64,000 bases of DNA, from NCBI RefSeq assembly GCF_003546865.1, contig NZ_CP023434.1, positions 1,488,001 to 1,552,000 on the forward strand, read 5' to 3'. The position numbers were made by a program, and so were the translations under genes. Under the pieces are notes generated by a model. It was not told the origin of the DNA. It did no database searches and saw nothing but the letters and a program-made list of their open reading frames with translations. Positions 16,562-26,007 of this stretch are shown here, one piece after another. The stretch's first letter is position 1, and every line of letters starts with the position of its first letter. Source of the DNA: Suicoccus acidiformans (GTDB taxonomy: Bacteria > Bacillota > Bacilli > Lactobacillales > Aerococcaceae).

Positions 16562-18097
16562 TTAACCTTGACGCAATAAGTAATCATAAGCTCCCAGCGC
16601 AGCGGTAGCCCCTGAACCAGAAGAGATAATAATCTGCTTGAAGACTTGATCTGTACAGTCTCCGGCTGCATAGACACCCTCCAAGCTCGTTGCACCGCGT
16701 TCGTCAACAATGATTTCACCGCGGCCATTGCGTTCAATGGTCTCCGGCAACCATTCATTGTTCGGCACTAAGCCAACCAGAATGAACAATCCACCAATAT
16801 CTAACGTGTGCTCCTCACCACTTTCGCGGTCTTTGTAGACTAATTGCTCTACTTGACCGTCGCCTAAAATGGCTTGCGTATCAGCATTGAGAACGACACG
16901 GACATTATCCAGTTCATTCAAGCGATCTTGTAGGACTTGGTCAGCTTTCAAGGTATCCAAGAATTCCAAGACAATGACCTCTTTGGCTAAACCTGCCATA
17001 TCTAAGGCTGCTTCAATTCCAGAGTTACCGCCACCAATGATAGCCACAACTTTGTCCTTGTATAGGGGACCATCACAGTGGGTACAGTAGGAAATCCCTT
17101 TATTCTTGAATTCCTGCTCACCTGGCACATTAATCGCACGCCAACGCGCCCCTGTAGCTAGCACAGCGGTTTTGGCTGTGAGGCTTTGACCGTCTTCCAT
17201 CGTTAAGGTCAATGCGCTGTCTTCACGTTCAACATTGGCTACACGCTGATGTTCGATAATATCCACCTTGTACGACTCTACATGACGGCGCATATTTGCC
17301 ATCAATTGTGGTCCTTCGATATATTCAGTACCAATGAAGTTCTCGATACCTAACGTATCCAATACTTGTCCACCAAATTCATCTGCGACTAAGCCAACCT
17401 CAATGCCTTTACGGGCCGCATATACCGCCGCAGCTGCACCAGCTGGACCTCCACCGACCACTAAGACATCGAAGGTACCTTTCTCAGATAAGTCGGCTTT
17501 AGCGACTTCTTCGCCTAAGTTTTCGAGAATCTTTTCGATAGAAATCCGCCCACTTGCGAATTCTTCATCATTCAAGTAAATCGTTGGTACCGCAAGAATA
17601 TTACGCGCTTCAACTTCCGAACGGAACATGCCGCCTTCCACCATCGTATGATGAATGTTCGGATTCAACCGCGCCATAATATTTAAGTTCTGCACAACGT
17701 CCGGGCAATTCTGACACGTTAAACTCACATAAGTGACGAAATGGAGCTCCTGCTGAATGCCTTGAATTTGTGCTTTCAATTCATCTGAAATCTTCGGTGC
17801 CCGACCGCTTACTTGTAGAATCGCCAGTACTAAGGACGAGAACTCATGTCCGAGGGGCAGCCCCGCAAAGACAATACCTGTCTCTTCGTCTGGTGTATCC
17901 ACTGCAAAGCTTGGTTTCAAGGGAAGTTCTTTCTCAACAACGCTTAATTGGTCGCTCATCTGTGCTACTTCATGGACGAAGTCGGCGACTTTTTGTGAAT
18001 CTTCGCTGTCGTCGGTTGAAAGACCGAAGACTACGGGGCCTTCGAGTAAGGCAAAGTATTGTTTCAGTTGGGCTTTTAATTCTTGATCTAGTGCCAT
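16562..18097 (-). CDS. ahpF: Alkyl hydroperoxide reductase subunit F
   Basis: A 511-aa flavoprotein that passes electrons from NADH through FAD and two disulfides to AhpC. The N-terminal double-thioredoxin domain carries CQNC at residues 128-131. The FAD site is GGGPAGAAAA from residue 215, the redox-active thioredoxin-reductase-type pair is CTHC at 338-341, and the NAD site is IIGGGNSGIEAA soon after. The C-terminal FAD motif is GVYAAGDCTD. Length and domain order match bacterial AhpF. It starts at the stop codon of ahpC (one-base overlap), so the two are co-translated. Regulation is through the ahpC promoter and PerR box. Confidence 0.97.
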   Translation of the reverse strand: MALDQELKAQLKQYFALLEGPVVFGLSTDDSEDSQKVADFVHEVAQMSDQLSVVEKELPLKPSFAVDTPDEETGIVFAGLPLGHEFSSLVLAILQVSGRAPKISDELKAQIQGIQQELHFVTYVSLTCQNCPDVVQNLNIMARLNPNIHHTMVEGGMFRSEVEARNILAVPTIYLNDEEFASGRISIEKILENLGEEVAKADLSEKGTFDVLVVGGGPAGAAAAVYAARKGIEVGLVADEFGGQVLDTLGIENFIGTEYIEGPQLMANMRRHVESYKVDIIEHQRVANVEREDSALTLTMEDGQSLTAKTAVLATGARWRAINVPGEQEFKNKGISYCTHCDGPLYKDKVVAIIGGGNSGIEAALDMAGLAKEVIVLEFLDTLKADQVLQDRLNELDNVRVVLNADTQAILGDGQVEQLVYKDRESGEEHTLDIGGLFILVGLVPNNEWLPETIERNGRGEIIVDERGATSLEGVYAAGDCTDQVFKQIIISSGSGATAALGAYDYLLRQG

Positions 18098-18660
18098 TAG
18101 ATCTTACCTACTAAATCAATACCTGGGGTCAAGGTTGCGGCATTTTCTTCCCATTTAGCAGGGCACACTTCATCTGGATGCTCGCGAACATATTGAGCTG
18201 CCTTCAATTTCGGAAGCAAGGTTGCTGCGTCACGTCCGATTCCGTCCGCATTAATTTCCACTGTTTGCACCACACCGTCAGGGTCGATGATAAAAGTGCC
18301 GCGTTGAGCTAGACCTTCTTCCTCATCGAAGACATCAAACATCCGCGAAATCTTCGCACTTGGGTCACCAATCATGATATATTCAAGCTTATTAATTGCA
18401 TCAGAGTGATCATGCCAAGCTTTGTGCACGAAATGCGTATCCGTCGACACAGAATAGACCTCTGCCCCTAAATCTTTCAACTCAGCGTAATAGCTTTGGA
18501 CATCTTCTAATTCTGTCGGACACACAAATGAGAAATCAGCAGGATAAAAGACAAAAATACTCCACTGCCCTTTCAAATCCTCATTTGACACCTCGATAAA
18601 CTCACCACCGTGATATGCATTGGCCGTAAATTCCTCAACAGCTTTTCCAATCATTGACAT
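18097..18660 (-). CDS. ahpC: Alkyl hydroperoxide reductase peroxiredoxin subunit C
   Basis: A 187-aa typical 2-Cys peroxiredoxin that reduces hydrogen peroxide and organic hydroperoxides in the cytoplasm. The peroxidatic Cys47 lies in [11 protein letters not shown] and the resolving Cys166 in DEVCPAKW; the [13 protein letters not shown] segment is also characteristic. AAGGAGGTCATTGT precedes the ATG at 18660. It is the first gene of ahpCF, behind a consensus promoter (18703-18731) and a PerR box (18677-18691). Confidence 0.97.
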   Translation of the reverse strand: MSMIGKAVEEFTANAYHGGEFIEVSNEDLKGQWSIFVFYPADFSFVCPTELEDVQSYYAELKDLGAEVYSVSTDTHFVHKAWHDHSDAINKLEYIMIGDPSAKISRMFDVFDEEEGLAQRGTFIIDPDGVVQTVEINADGIGRDAATLLPKLKAAQYVREHPDEVCPAKWEENAATLTPGIDLVGKI

Positions 18661-18676
18661 ACAATGACCTCCTTAT

Positions 18677-18691
18677 TTATAATAATTCTAA
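18677..18691 (-). promoter_or_regulatory. PerR operator of ahpCF
   Basis: Read on the minus strand, TTAGAATTATTATAA matches the PerR box TTATAATnATTATAA at 13 of 14 defined positions. It lies between the predicted transcription start and the ribosome binding site, a typical repression position. Confidence 0.8.
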
Positions 18692-18702
18692 CCTACAACG
18701 CT

Positions 18703-18731
18703 ATCATACCTCACCTATGTTAGAAATGCAA
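18703..18731 (-). promoter_or_regulatory. Sigma-A promoter of ahpCF
   Basis: TTGCAT, a 17-base spacer and TATGAT on the minus strand. Transcription would start near 18696, just ahead of the PerR box. Confidence 0.8.
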
Positions 18732-18746
18732 GAGATAGCAGTTTTA

Positions 18747-18760
18747 TTAGGTCAACCTAA
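18747..18760. promoter_or_regulatory. DtxR/MntR-like palindrome
   Basis: TTAGGTCAACCTAA has 6-base perfect arms around two bases and resembles operators of DtxR-family metal regulators (MntR/IdeR type). It lies about 16 bp upstream of the ahpC -35 box. The binding protein is not in the window, so this is only a candidate. Confidence 0.4.
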
Positions 18761-18789
18761 ATAAATTATAGTATAAAACTCATTTTATG

Positions 18790-18820
18790 GCTACAAAAAA
18801 GCTGCCAGAAGCTAGCTTTT
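18790..18820 (-). terminator. Terminator after the Gfo/Idh/MocA remnant
   Basis: The minus-strand hairpin AAAAGCT...AGCTTTT is followed by further T residues, 13 bp past the stop codon of the fragment at 18833. Confidence 0.6.
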
Positions 18821-18832
18821 CTTTCGCAGATC

Positions 18833-18957
18833 TTATGCAAGTTGACTCAGTTGGCTTAAGACTTTATTCACGCGCTGAATTAAGTCAGTTAAAACATCAC
18901 AGGTTTCCTGGTCACCCATCTGAATGATTTCTGCGAAAGCCAAAGCCTCATCGTACA
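18833..18957 (-). pseudogene. Gfo/Idh/MocA-type oxidoreductase, C-terminal fragment
   Basis: About 42 codons remain (SNPLYDEALAFAEIIQMGD, TDLIQRVNKVLSQLSQLA). They fit the last helices of Gfo/Idh/MocA oxidoreductases, where an acidic AF..I..GD block precedes a final helix. The 5' part is gone; at about 18957 the sequence switches into a plus-strand PTS IIB frame. One deletion appears to have removed the heads of two divergent genes. Confidence 0.5.
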
Positions 18958-18969
18958 ATGGATTGGAAA

Positions 18970-19185
18970 CCGGATACTGGCGTACAGTTTGATGCGGTAA
19001 ACCTAGGCTCAATGGCTCATACGGAAGGTAAGACCATGGTTTCACGGGCTATCTCGGTTGACCAAGATGACATTCAGACACTCAAAGGAATTCAAGACCG
19101 TGGTGTCAAATTCGATATGCGTAAGGCTTTAGACGACTCGCCAGAAAACCTAGAGCATTTATTGAAGAAAGACAATTTAATTTAA
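18970..19185 (+). pseudogene. Mannose-family PTS IIB, C-terminal fragment
   Basis: The visible part reads VQFDAVNLGSMAHTEGKTMV, then SRAISVDQDDIQTLKGIQD, matching the C-terminal half of IIB of the mannose/sorbose PTS family. The phosphorylated His of the N-terminal half is missing. It lies 16 bp before the IIC gene in normal IIB-IIC-IID-manO order, so it belongs to the same ruined operon. Confidence 0.75.
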
Positions 19186-19201
19186 CGAAGGAGGTTTAAT
19201 A

Positions 19202-19636
19202 ATGGCTGATTGGTCCGTAATACAAATTATTTTGATTTTGCTTGTGGGTTTATTTGCTGGCTTTGAAAGTGTGCTAGATGAATTTCAACTTCACCAACCC
19301 ATTATTACTTGTTCGCTCATTGGACTTATTACAGGAGATTTAGCAACCGGCCTTTATATAGGCGGTAGCTTACAATTGGTATCATTAGATTGGATGAACG
19401 TTGGGGCAGCGATGGCACCGGATGTGGCAATCGCAGGTGCCGTAGCCGCAATTCTAACACTAGCTCAAGGGGCTGAAGCGTCAACGGCTATCGCCATTGA
19501 GATTTCACTAGCAATCGCAGGCCAAGTGCTCACTATCTTCGGCCGGACACTTGCTGCCAGTTTAGGTCACTTCGCTGATCGCCAAGCAAAGGTGCCCTCG
19601 CCGACATCTTTGAAGACTACTAGAAAGGAGCACATC
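19202..19636 (+). pseudogene. Mannose-family PTS IIC, internally deleted
   Basis: The first 128 residues are a good IIC membrane domain (GLITGDLATGLYIGGSLQLV, GQVLTIFGRTLAASLGH) with a ribosome binding site AAGGAGG. After HFADR the rest of the protein is missing. The normal C-terminus (GALADIFEDY) is still readable in a different frame just before IID. The shifted frame instead runs straight into IID, producing a IIC-IID N-terminal fusion that cannot function as a permease. Confidence 0.82.
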
Positions 19637-20606
19637 ATGACTGAAGTGAACAAAACAGAAGCAAACATGCCAAACGGCAAAGGAATCGAACTCAGCAAGC
19701 GAGACCGGATGAATGTTGCATGGCACCGGCAATTTATGAAGGCCAACTGTAACTATGAACGGATGCACAATGTGGGCTTTGCCTTCCAAATGGCACCCGT
19801 CATCCGCAAACTATACCAAACAAAAGAAGAACGAAGCGCAGCCTTGAAACGTCATTTGGAATTTGTCAACACTTGTCCTTACATCTACGGTCAATTAACG
19901 GAGTTGTTCTAGCCCTCGAAGAAGAAAAAGCCAACGGCACCGATATTTCCGGCGAAACCATTCTAGGGGTTAAAATCGGTATGATGGAACCGCTTGCCGC
20001 GGTTGGTGACCCGATTTTCTGGGGAACTTTACGGCCCGTAATTGGTGTCTTCGCTGCCTCCCTCGCCCTTTCCGGCTCAGCCATGGGACCGATTATCTTC
20101 TTCCTCGCCTGGCATATTATTCGGATTGCCTTTACTTGGTATGCCCAAGAATTAGGCTACCGATCTGGTGCACAAATTACGAATGACTTAGGTAGCGGTA
20201 TCTTACAGAAAGTAACAAGCATTGCGTCCATTCTCGGTATGTATATCAGGGGGTTCTCGTACCTCGCTGGACGACCATGAACTTCCCAGTTGTCTTATCA
20301 ACCATTGAAGCAGGCCCAGAAGCAACCGTTGATTACGCAAGCTTAGCTGAACAAGCTAACAGTAACACCATTACCGTTGATAAGTTGTAAGAGATTACCT
20401 TACAAATTCAAGACGACTTAAGCGTCACTGGCATAAACATCCAAACCCCCCAGAATGTCTTGGATCAATTGCTACCCAGTTTAATGCCCCTCCTCTTAAC
20501 TTTCTTATGTATCTACTTATTACGTAAGAACGTGAGTGCCATTAAGATTATTTTCAAAATATTTATCCTGGGTATCGCCATGTATGCTTTAGGTATTATG
20601 GGTTAA
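19637..20606 (+). pseudogene. Mannose-family PTS IID, two frameshifts and a stop
   Basis: The IID protein starts at 19637 (MTEVNKTEANMPNGKG) behind AAAGGAG and shows MNVAWHRQFMKANCNYERMH. The frame breaks near 19890 and continues with NGVVLALEEEKANG, GVKIGMMEPLAAVGDPIFWG. It breaks again near 20250 (after LGMYI) and continues with VPRWTTMNFPVVLSTIEAGP. A TAA interrupts at 20388. The last helix (NVSAIKIIFKIFILGIAMYA) ends at 20606. Many independent lesions show long-standing loss of selection. Confidence 0.85.
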
Positions 20607-20607
20607 G

Positions 20608-20982
20608 ATGACTGAACAACTGAATTCCCAAGTAGAATATATGATCCGTGCCAACTCCTTCTACAATCCTCTCATCCCCAAAGCGGGAATCTTCCTTGTT
20701 GGGGACAAAGGGATTGAATTTATGGCGAAATCAGGTACAGGCTTTATCCAAATTCCTTGGACATCCATTGAGCAAGTTCGCGTGCAATTATTCTTCGGCG
20801 GCCGCTATGTCAGAGGCTTCTTCATTGATACCGATGAAGATGATTCGCTCGAATTTGTCATCAGTGACGGCAAAGCCTGCCTACGCGCCATGCGTAGGCA
20901 TTTAGCCCGCGAGAAATTCTCAGCCATTGAAGAAAGTTTCCAACTATTTTTTCGAAAAGGCAATCAAAATAATCCGACTTAA
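20608..20982 (+). CDS. manO: DUF956 (ManO) family protein
   Basis: An intact 124-aa protein of the DUF956 family, the small gene that ends manLMN operons in Lactobacillales. Typical segments are NPLIPKAGIFLVGDKGIEFM and FFGGRYVRGFFIDTDED. Its role is thought to be linked to mannose PTS control but is not well defined. It starts one base after the IID stop and ends in a strong terminator. It has outlived its PTS partners, either by chance or because it serves another system. Confidence 0.88.
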   Translation: MTEQLNSQVEYMIRANSFYNPLIPKAGIFLVGDKGIEFMAKSGTGFIQIPWTSIEQVRVQLFFGGRYVRGFFIDTDEDDSLEFVISDGKACLRAMRRHLAREKFSAIEESFQLFFRKGNQNNPT

Positions 20983-21016
20983 TCCTTGCCTTAGCAAGGA
21001 TTAAGTCGGATTTTTA
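20971..21016 (+). terminator. Strong terminator after manO
   Basis: A perfect 19-bp stem (AATCCGACTTAATCCTTGC and its inverse) with a 4-base loop and a T-run. It overlaps the manO stop codon. Confidence 0.92.
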
Positions 21017-21120
21017 TATGGCGCTATGAATGGCCTTGCGCTTGATCTTGGCACTCATGCACTTAATGCCTCAAGGGCATGCTTTCTTACGCTGGATTTC
21101 ATAGCTATTTCGCCTGAGGT

Positions 21121-23076
21121 TTATTTCACTTCTTTGAGAATTTCATAGACCTCTTCTTGGGTACTAGCATTTAATAAGGACGTAGTAAAGTTTTCGTCCA
21201 TCAATTTTCTAGCAAGTAATTGAAGAATTCTTAGATGCATATCGCCCTTATGTTTCTCAGGCACTAGAATTAAGAAGCTCACATGAACTGGTTGCCCATC
21301 TAAACTATCCCACTCAATACCTGTATCTGACTTACCAAAAAGGACCGTCGGTACAATAACTTGATTGGACTTGGCATGCGGAATAGCAATCCCATCCCCC
21401 ATACCGGTCGAACCTTCGGATTCACGTTTTTTGACTGCTTGAAGGACTTGGTCTCTTTCGCCTAAGCGATTTTCCAAGGCTGGTAGAGCTAAGTATTCTT
21501 CAAAAGCAGCGAATTTATCATCGGCTTGTAAATTCATAATGATTAAATCTTCTGTCATTAAATCAGTTAAGGCAACATCTTCTGGTGCTACGTCCGTTTC
21601 GTTTACCACGCCAACTGCTTGGACTTCTTCTGTATCATTTGACATATCTTCTGCTAAGGTTTGATCTTCGATTGCTTCAATTTCAAGATCTAAATTAGGC
21701 ATTAGAATTCCAATTAGCACAACAGAGACGATCACACCTAAGAGAACAGCTAGGAAATACATCATAACATTGTCCACTGCCCCTAACAAGGCAACAATCG
21801 GTCCACCATGGGCAACGTGTCCACCGACACCAGAAAGCATGGCGACAATCGAACCGACAATGGCTCCACCCATAATAGCTGGGATAACGCGAGCTGGGTT
21901 CTTCGCCGCGAAAGGAATCGCACCTTCAGTAATACCAAAGAAGCCCATAATAACTGCCGCTGTTCCTGCTTGACGATCCGCTTCGGAGAATTTGTTTTTG
22001 AAGACATGTGAAGCAATTCCAATAGCAATCGGTGGAATACAGACGGCTACCGCAACAGCTCCCATTACACTGTATACCCCTTCAGAAATTAATCCCGAAC
22101 CGAAGAGGAAGGCTGTCTTGTTGAAAGGCCCACCCATATCAAATGAAATCATTGCACCTATGATAGTTGCTAGAACAACTGAGTTGGCTCCTTGCATTCC
22201 TGCCAGCCATGAAGTGAGGCCTGAGAATAATGCTGCCACCGGTTGGCCGATTAAATAGATGAATAATAAGCCAACAATTAATGAGGATAGAACTGGAATA
22301 ATGATAATAGGCATAATTGAATTGAGTGCTTTAGGCACTTTAATGCTTTTGATGGCTTTAGCAATGTAACCAGCTAAGAACCCGGCAATAATCCCACCAA
22401 TGAAACCGGTATTGGCTTCAGAGCCATAGAAGGAACCGTTCGCTGCGATAAAGCCACCTACCATACCTGGCACAAGCCCTGGTCGATCCGCAATCGCATA
22501 GGCGATATATCCTGCTAAGATAGGAATCATAAAGCCCATTGCTGCGCCACCAATGGCATTCATATTGCTCCAGAAGGTCCCTTCAGGAATTACAAAGCCA
22601 GTGGACGTTGGTTCCCCACCAATCGATAGAGCTACCGCAATGAGTAAACCTCCGGTAACAACAAACGGAACCATATAAGAAACACCGTTCATCAAGGCAC
22701 GGTAAATCGGATTACCGCCTTCATCACTAGCGGAACTAGTGGCCTGTTTGGCTCCACCAAAAATTTTGCCTTGACCGTCCAGAATACTTTGGATAAGTTC
22801 TTGAGGGCGGTCAATCCCATCTCTTACAGGCACCTCAATAATACGCTTGCCTGCGAAGCGACTTTTATCAATGTCCTTATCTGAAGCAATAATGATGCCA
22901 TCTGCCTGCTGAATATCATCGGCTGTAAAAGGGTTCTCAATCCCAATCGAACCGTGGGTTTCAACTTTGATGTCTATCCCCATCTCTTTGCCGGTTTTTT
23001 CTAAATTTTCAGCAGCCATATAAGTATGGGCAACGCCCACTGGACACGCCGTAATGGCTAATACTTTCTGTGTCAT
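21121..23076 (-). CDS. manP: Mannose-type PTS transporter, EIIBCA (fructose family)
   Basis: A roughly 650-aa three-domain permease that takes up and phosphorylates a hexose, probably mannose. The IIB domain at the N-terminus has the phospho-Cys in ITACPVGVAHTYMA. The IIC membrane domain (about residues 125-470) contains FDMGGPFNKTAFLFG and GFFGITEGAIPFAAK. The C-terminal IIA domain (about 510-650) has its His in GIAIPHAKS. The B-C-A order and the neighbours manA and a ManR-type regulator match B. subtilis ManP. I chose the ATG at 23076 (MTQKVLAIT) because GGAGAG lies six bases upstream; the longer start overlaps manR. It probably takes over the role of the broken Man-family PTS next door. 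Confidence 0.88.
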   Translation of the reverse strand: MTQKVLAITACPVGVAHTYMAAENLEKTGKEMGIDIKVETHGSIGIENPFTADDIQQADGIIIASDKDIDKSRFAGKRIIEVPVRDGIDRPQELIQSILDGQGKIFGGAKQATSSASDEGGNPIYRALMNGVSYMVPFVVTGGLLIAVALSIGGEPTSTGFVIPEGTFWSNMNAIGGAAMGFMIPILAGYIAYAIADRPGLVPGMVGGFIAANGSFYGSEANTGFIGGIIAGFLAGYIAKAIKSIKVPKALNSIMPIIIIPVLSSLIVGLLFIYLIGQPVAALFSGLTSWLAGMQGANSVVLATIIGAMISFDMGGPFNKTAFLFGSGLISEGVYSVMGAVAVAVCIPPIAIGIASHVFKNKFSEADRQAGTAAVIMGFFGITEGAIPFAAKNPARVIPAIMGGAIVGSIVAMLSGVGGHVAHGGPIVALLGAVDNVMMYFLAVLLGVIVSVVLIGILMPNLDLEIEAIEDQTLAEDMSNDTEEVQAVGVVNETDVAPEDVALTDLMTEDLIIMNLQADDKFAAFEEYLALPALENRLGERDQVLQAVKKRESEGSTGMGDGIAIPHAKSNQVIVPTVLFGKSDTGIEWDSLDGQPVHVSFLILVPEKHKGDMHLRILQLLARKLMDENFTTSLLNASTQEEVYEILKEVK

Positions 23077-23077
23077 A

Positions 23078-24997
23078 TTAATCTCTCCAATCATCTCTCA
23101 GGAAGGCGAATAATTGCTCCCTGTCTTTAATTTCATTCAATTTTTCTAAGAAGCTCTGTCTTGAAATGAGCTCATTAAATTCCTTATAGAACCGATCAAC
23201 TTTGAAGTCATCATACGGATTAAAGGCCATAAAGAAGACAATCTTGATAATTTGGTCGCCCCATTGAATGCCATGAGGGTTATAGTAGACGGCCATCACG
23301 GATTTCTCTATATACTCCACTTCACCATGCGGCAAAGCGAAGAAATGGAAAGCTGTTGAAGCAATTTCTTCGCGTTGCAGCGCACTTTCGAGTAAGCCAA
23401 CCTTCGCATAACCCCTATAAATAAGGTGAGTGACTAAGTTGGTTAATACGGACCTTCGATTATCATTGCGCCGTTCTGAGACGAAAACTAGATCACTCAC
23501 CAATAATTTCTGCAATTCATTAATCTGTAAGGCCTGCTTTTCGATAAAGTTTGAAAGTAGATAACGATCGTGATTGGTTAACAAAGGGCTCACCGTAATA
23601 ATATTATCCCGGTCTGATTCAATTGGAATCGTACTAATAATTAATTGATTATCACCATCGATGAGCTCCAACTCTCTGAGACCAACCGTCTCTTTGATTT
23701 GGATATACTCCCCAAATTGTTGTTTCAGGCGCTGTTCTAAGAGCCTGACGGTGCCATAGCCACTGGCACAGACGAGAATTACCTCAATCTTTTCCTCATC
23801 TTTTCTTTCCAAGAAACTTTGAATATGGATGGCTATGTATGAAATTTCGTCAGAATTAATAATTACCTGCGCTTCTTGCGAAATATCCAGGGCAATTTCA
23901 ACCGCATTATTAAAGGCAGTGCTATAATCCGCTTTGATTTTTTCTTTATACGGATTTTTGATGGTAATGTTCTGCTTTAATCTCTTGAGGGAAGTATTTA
24001 AGTGGACCGCTAAATCCTGCTTCAATATTTCATCTGGCTTTAGAACTTGGAGATGCTTATCAATCGCATTCTGGATGATGTCACTGTATTCTAAGTGCTG
24101 AATCATCTCACCATCCCGGTGGCTAGCAGCGTTGTTCGTAAAACCCTCCACATGCATATTCAAGAAGGCAATCTCATGATTAGGAATCGTGACGTTAAAT
24201 TTACTTTCAAGCATCTTTACCAATTGCTGAGTAAGAAGATTATCAACCACTTGGCTAAATTCCGCTTCTTCTATGTATCGCTCTTTAAGAATCCGATCGA
24301 TTGCAATGGATATATGGATAATCACCGATTGATATTGGTAATCTGTTACATCCAAATCATTCACATAAACGAACTCATTGATGATTCGCTGCGTTTCGTC
24401 AATAAGATACTTATCAACCATCATATCGGTTTGAATATTCAAGGAGATATTTAAGGGCAACTTCTCCGCCGAATGGGTATTGATAATCATGCCCGCCAAG
24501 TAATGTTGAAATAAACTAGCCAGAATTTCCCGCTTGGACTCTTCACTCGCTTCCAAGACGAGACCGCGATTGCTACCGATTATTTCCGCCTCATAGTCCT
24601 CGATAAATTCCCGGGCTTGGGTCACCGTTTTTTCAACCGTGGAACGGGCCACATGCATTCGCTCTGATAATTCTCCAATCGTAATCGCCTGCTTGGCATT
24701 CAGCAGGGTGCCGATAATAAAGGCCACTCGATCCTTCTCATAATTAACCGATAGTTGGTTTAATTTCTGGATAATTAACTTCAGCCGATTGGTGTCCCCG
24801 CTTAATTTCAAAGCGTTCCCCTCATTGATTAAAGCAACTTCAAAAGATAATTCCCGAATCAAATTTTCGACTTCTAGTAAATATCTTTGAATCGTCTTCG
24901 TCGATACCTTTAAATGCCCAGCTAATTCCTCAATCGATACCGTTGTATTGTTAATTAAAAAGGACAAAATTTGGATAGTATGATGTTCAATTCTCAT
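23078..24997 (-). CDS. manR: ManR-like PRD-containing transcriptional activator
   Basis: A 639-aa BglG/MtlR-type activator. Two N-terminal helix-turn-helix regions (EELAGHLKVSTKTIQRYL near residue 20, GELSERMHVARSTVEKTV near residue 104) are followed by two PRD domains with His residues. Then come a GatB-like EIIB domain (EVILVCASGYGTVRLLEQ) and a C-terminal EIIA domain with FFALPHGEVEYI. Such proteins sense PTS phosphorylation and switch on the cognate operon. It lies between manA and manP, with gaps of 22 bp and 1 bp. The expected target is the manA promoter at 26008-26035. Confidence 0.88.
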   Translation of the reverse strand: MRIEHHTIQILSFLINNTTVSIEELAGHLKVSTKTIQRYLLEVENLIRELSFEVALINEGNALKLSGDTNRLKLIIQKLNQLSVNYEKDRVAFIIGTLLNAKQAITIGELSERMHVARSTVEKTVTQAREFIEDYEAEIIGSNRGLVLEASEESKREILASLFQHYLAGMIINTHSAEKLPLNISLNIQTDMMVDKYLIDETQRIINEFVYVNDLDVTDYQYQSVIIHISIAIDRILKERYIEEAEFSQVVDNLLTQQLVKMLESKFNVTIPNHEIAFLNMHVEGFTNNAASHRDGEMIQHLEYSDIIQNAIDKHLQVLKPDEILKQDLAVHLNTSLKRLKQNITIKNPYKEKIKADYSTAFNNAVEIALDISQEAQVIINSDEISYIAIHIQSFLERKDEEKIEVILVCASGYGTVRLLEQRLKQQFGEYIQIKETVGLRELELIDGDNQLIISTIPIESDRDNIITVSPLLTNHDRYLLSNFIEKQALQINELQKLLVSDLVFVSERRNDNRRSVLTNLVTHLIYRGYAKVGLLESALQREEIASTAFHFFALPHGEVEYIEKSVMAVYYNPHGIQWGDQIIKIVFFMAFNPYDDFKVDRFYKEFNELISRQSFLEKLNEIKDREQLFAFLRDDWRD

Positions 24998-25019
24998 TAT
25001 TCTATCCTTCCCACCTTTA

Positions 25020-25976
25020 CTAAAATACAGGCTTTGATATAACTAATTCCATATCACCTGAGAATGTAACGTCTTTAGGCCCATACGGAAGAATGAATGA
25101 ATCCGCAATCTTTAATGGATAGGTCTCCTGATCTAAAGTCACCTCTCCGGACCCTTTAACAACGGTAGCTAAATAATAATCTTCCTCAAATGCATAAGCC
25201 TGTTCAACTGTAACATCTAACTTATACACAACAAAATAATCATTGGCGACTAATTCCGTTAATTCATTAGCCTTGACCTTCAGGTCACGCTTCGTATGCT
25301 CACTATCTTGGTGAGGAATTAATGAGACATCAATCGATTGCTGTAAATGCAACTCCCGTTCCTTACCTGAGTCATCCTTCCGATTGTAATCAAACACCCG
25401 GTAAGTAGTGTCCGAACTTTGTTGGGTCTCAAGAATCGTAATACCTGCACCAATCGCGTGAATGGTTCCCGCAGGCACATCATAGAATTCACCCGCTTTG
25501 ACTTCAACCTCTCTAAATAACCCGTCGAAATCACCTTTTTCGACATAAGCCTCAAATTCCTCCTTGGTAGAAGCGTTATGGCCGTAAATAATTTTGGCCC
25601 CTTCTTCTGCTGAAAGAATATACCAACACTCCGTCTTGCCTAACTCATTTGGTCCTTCGTGCGCTTGAGCATAAGCATCATCCGGATGCACTTGCACCGA
25701 TAAATTATCATTCGCATCTAAAATCTTCACCAATAAAGGGAATGGCTCCGGATGATTTGGCCCGAATAGTTGTGGCTCCCGCTCATACAACTCCGCCAAG
25801 GTTTGCCCGGCATAAGCCTCAGGACGCTTTACCACTGATGGCCCATTTGGATGCGCACTAATCACCCAAGCTTCCCCGGTCTTATCACTTGGAATATCTA
25901 AATGAAACTCCGTACTTAACTTCTTGCCTCCCCAAATTTTCTCTTGCAACACAGGCTCTAAGAAAATTGCTTCCAT
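25020..25976 (-). CDS. manA: Mannose-6-phosphate isomerase, class I
   Basis: About 318 residues; converts mannose-6-phosphate to fructose-6-phosphate for glycolysis. The zinc-binding cupin motifs are LSVQVHPDD near residue 90, GKTECWYIL near residue 108 and GTIHAIGAG near residue 165. The start MEAIFLEPVLQEKIWGG is the usual one, with AAAGGGG seven bases upstream, so the longer ORF start at 26003 is rejected. It is the first gene of manA-manR-manP and supplies the step after PTS uptake. Confidence 0.94.
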   Translation of the reverse strand: MEAIFLEPVLQEKIWGGKKLSTEFHLDIPSDKTGEAWVISAHPNGPSVVKRPEAYAGQTLAELYEREPQLFGPNHPEPFPLLVKILDANDNLSVQVHPDDAYAQAHEGPNELGKTECWYILSAEEGAKIIYGHNASTKEEFEAYVEKGDFDGLFREVEVKAGEFYDVPAGTIHAIGAGITILETQQSSDTTYRVFDYNRKDDSGKERELHLQQSIDVSLIPHQDSEHTKRDLKVKANELTELVANDYFVVYKLDVTVEQAYAFEEDYYLATVVKGSGEVTLDQETYPLKIADSFILPYGPKDVTFSGDMELVISKPVF

Positions 25977-26007
25977 ATTACTACCCCTTTCATTTATTGT
26001 CATTTAT

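Noticed and set aside
18096-18098. Frame error at the ahpC/ahpF junction
   Set aside because: A one-base overlap is normal translational coupling and both proteins are full length.
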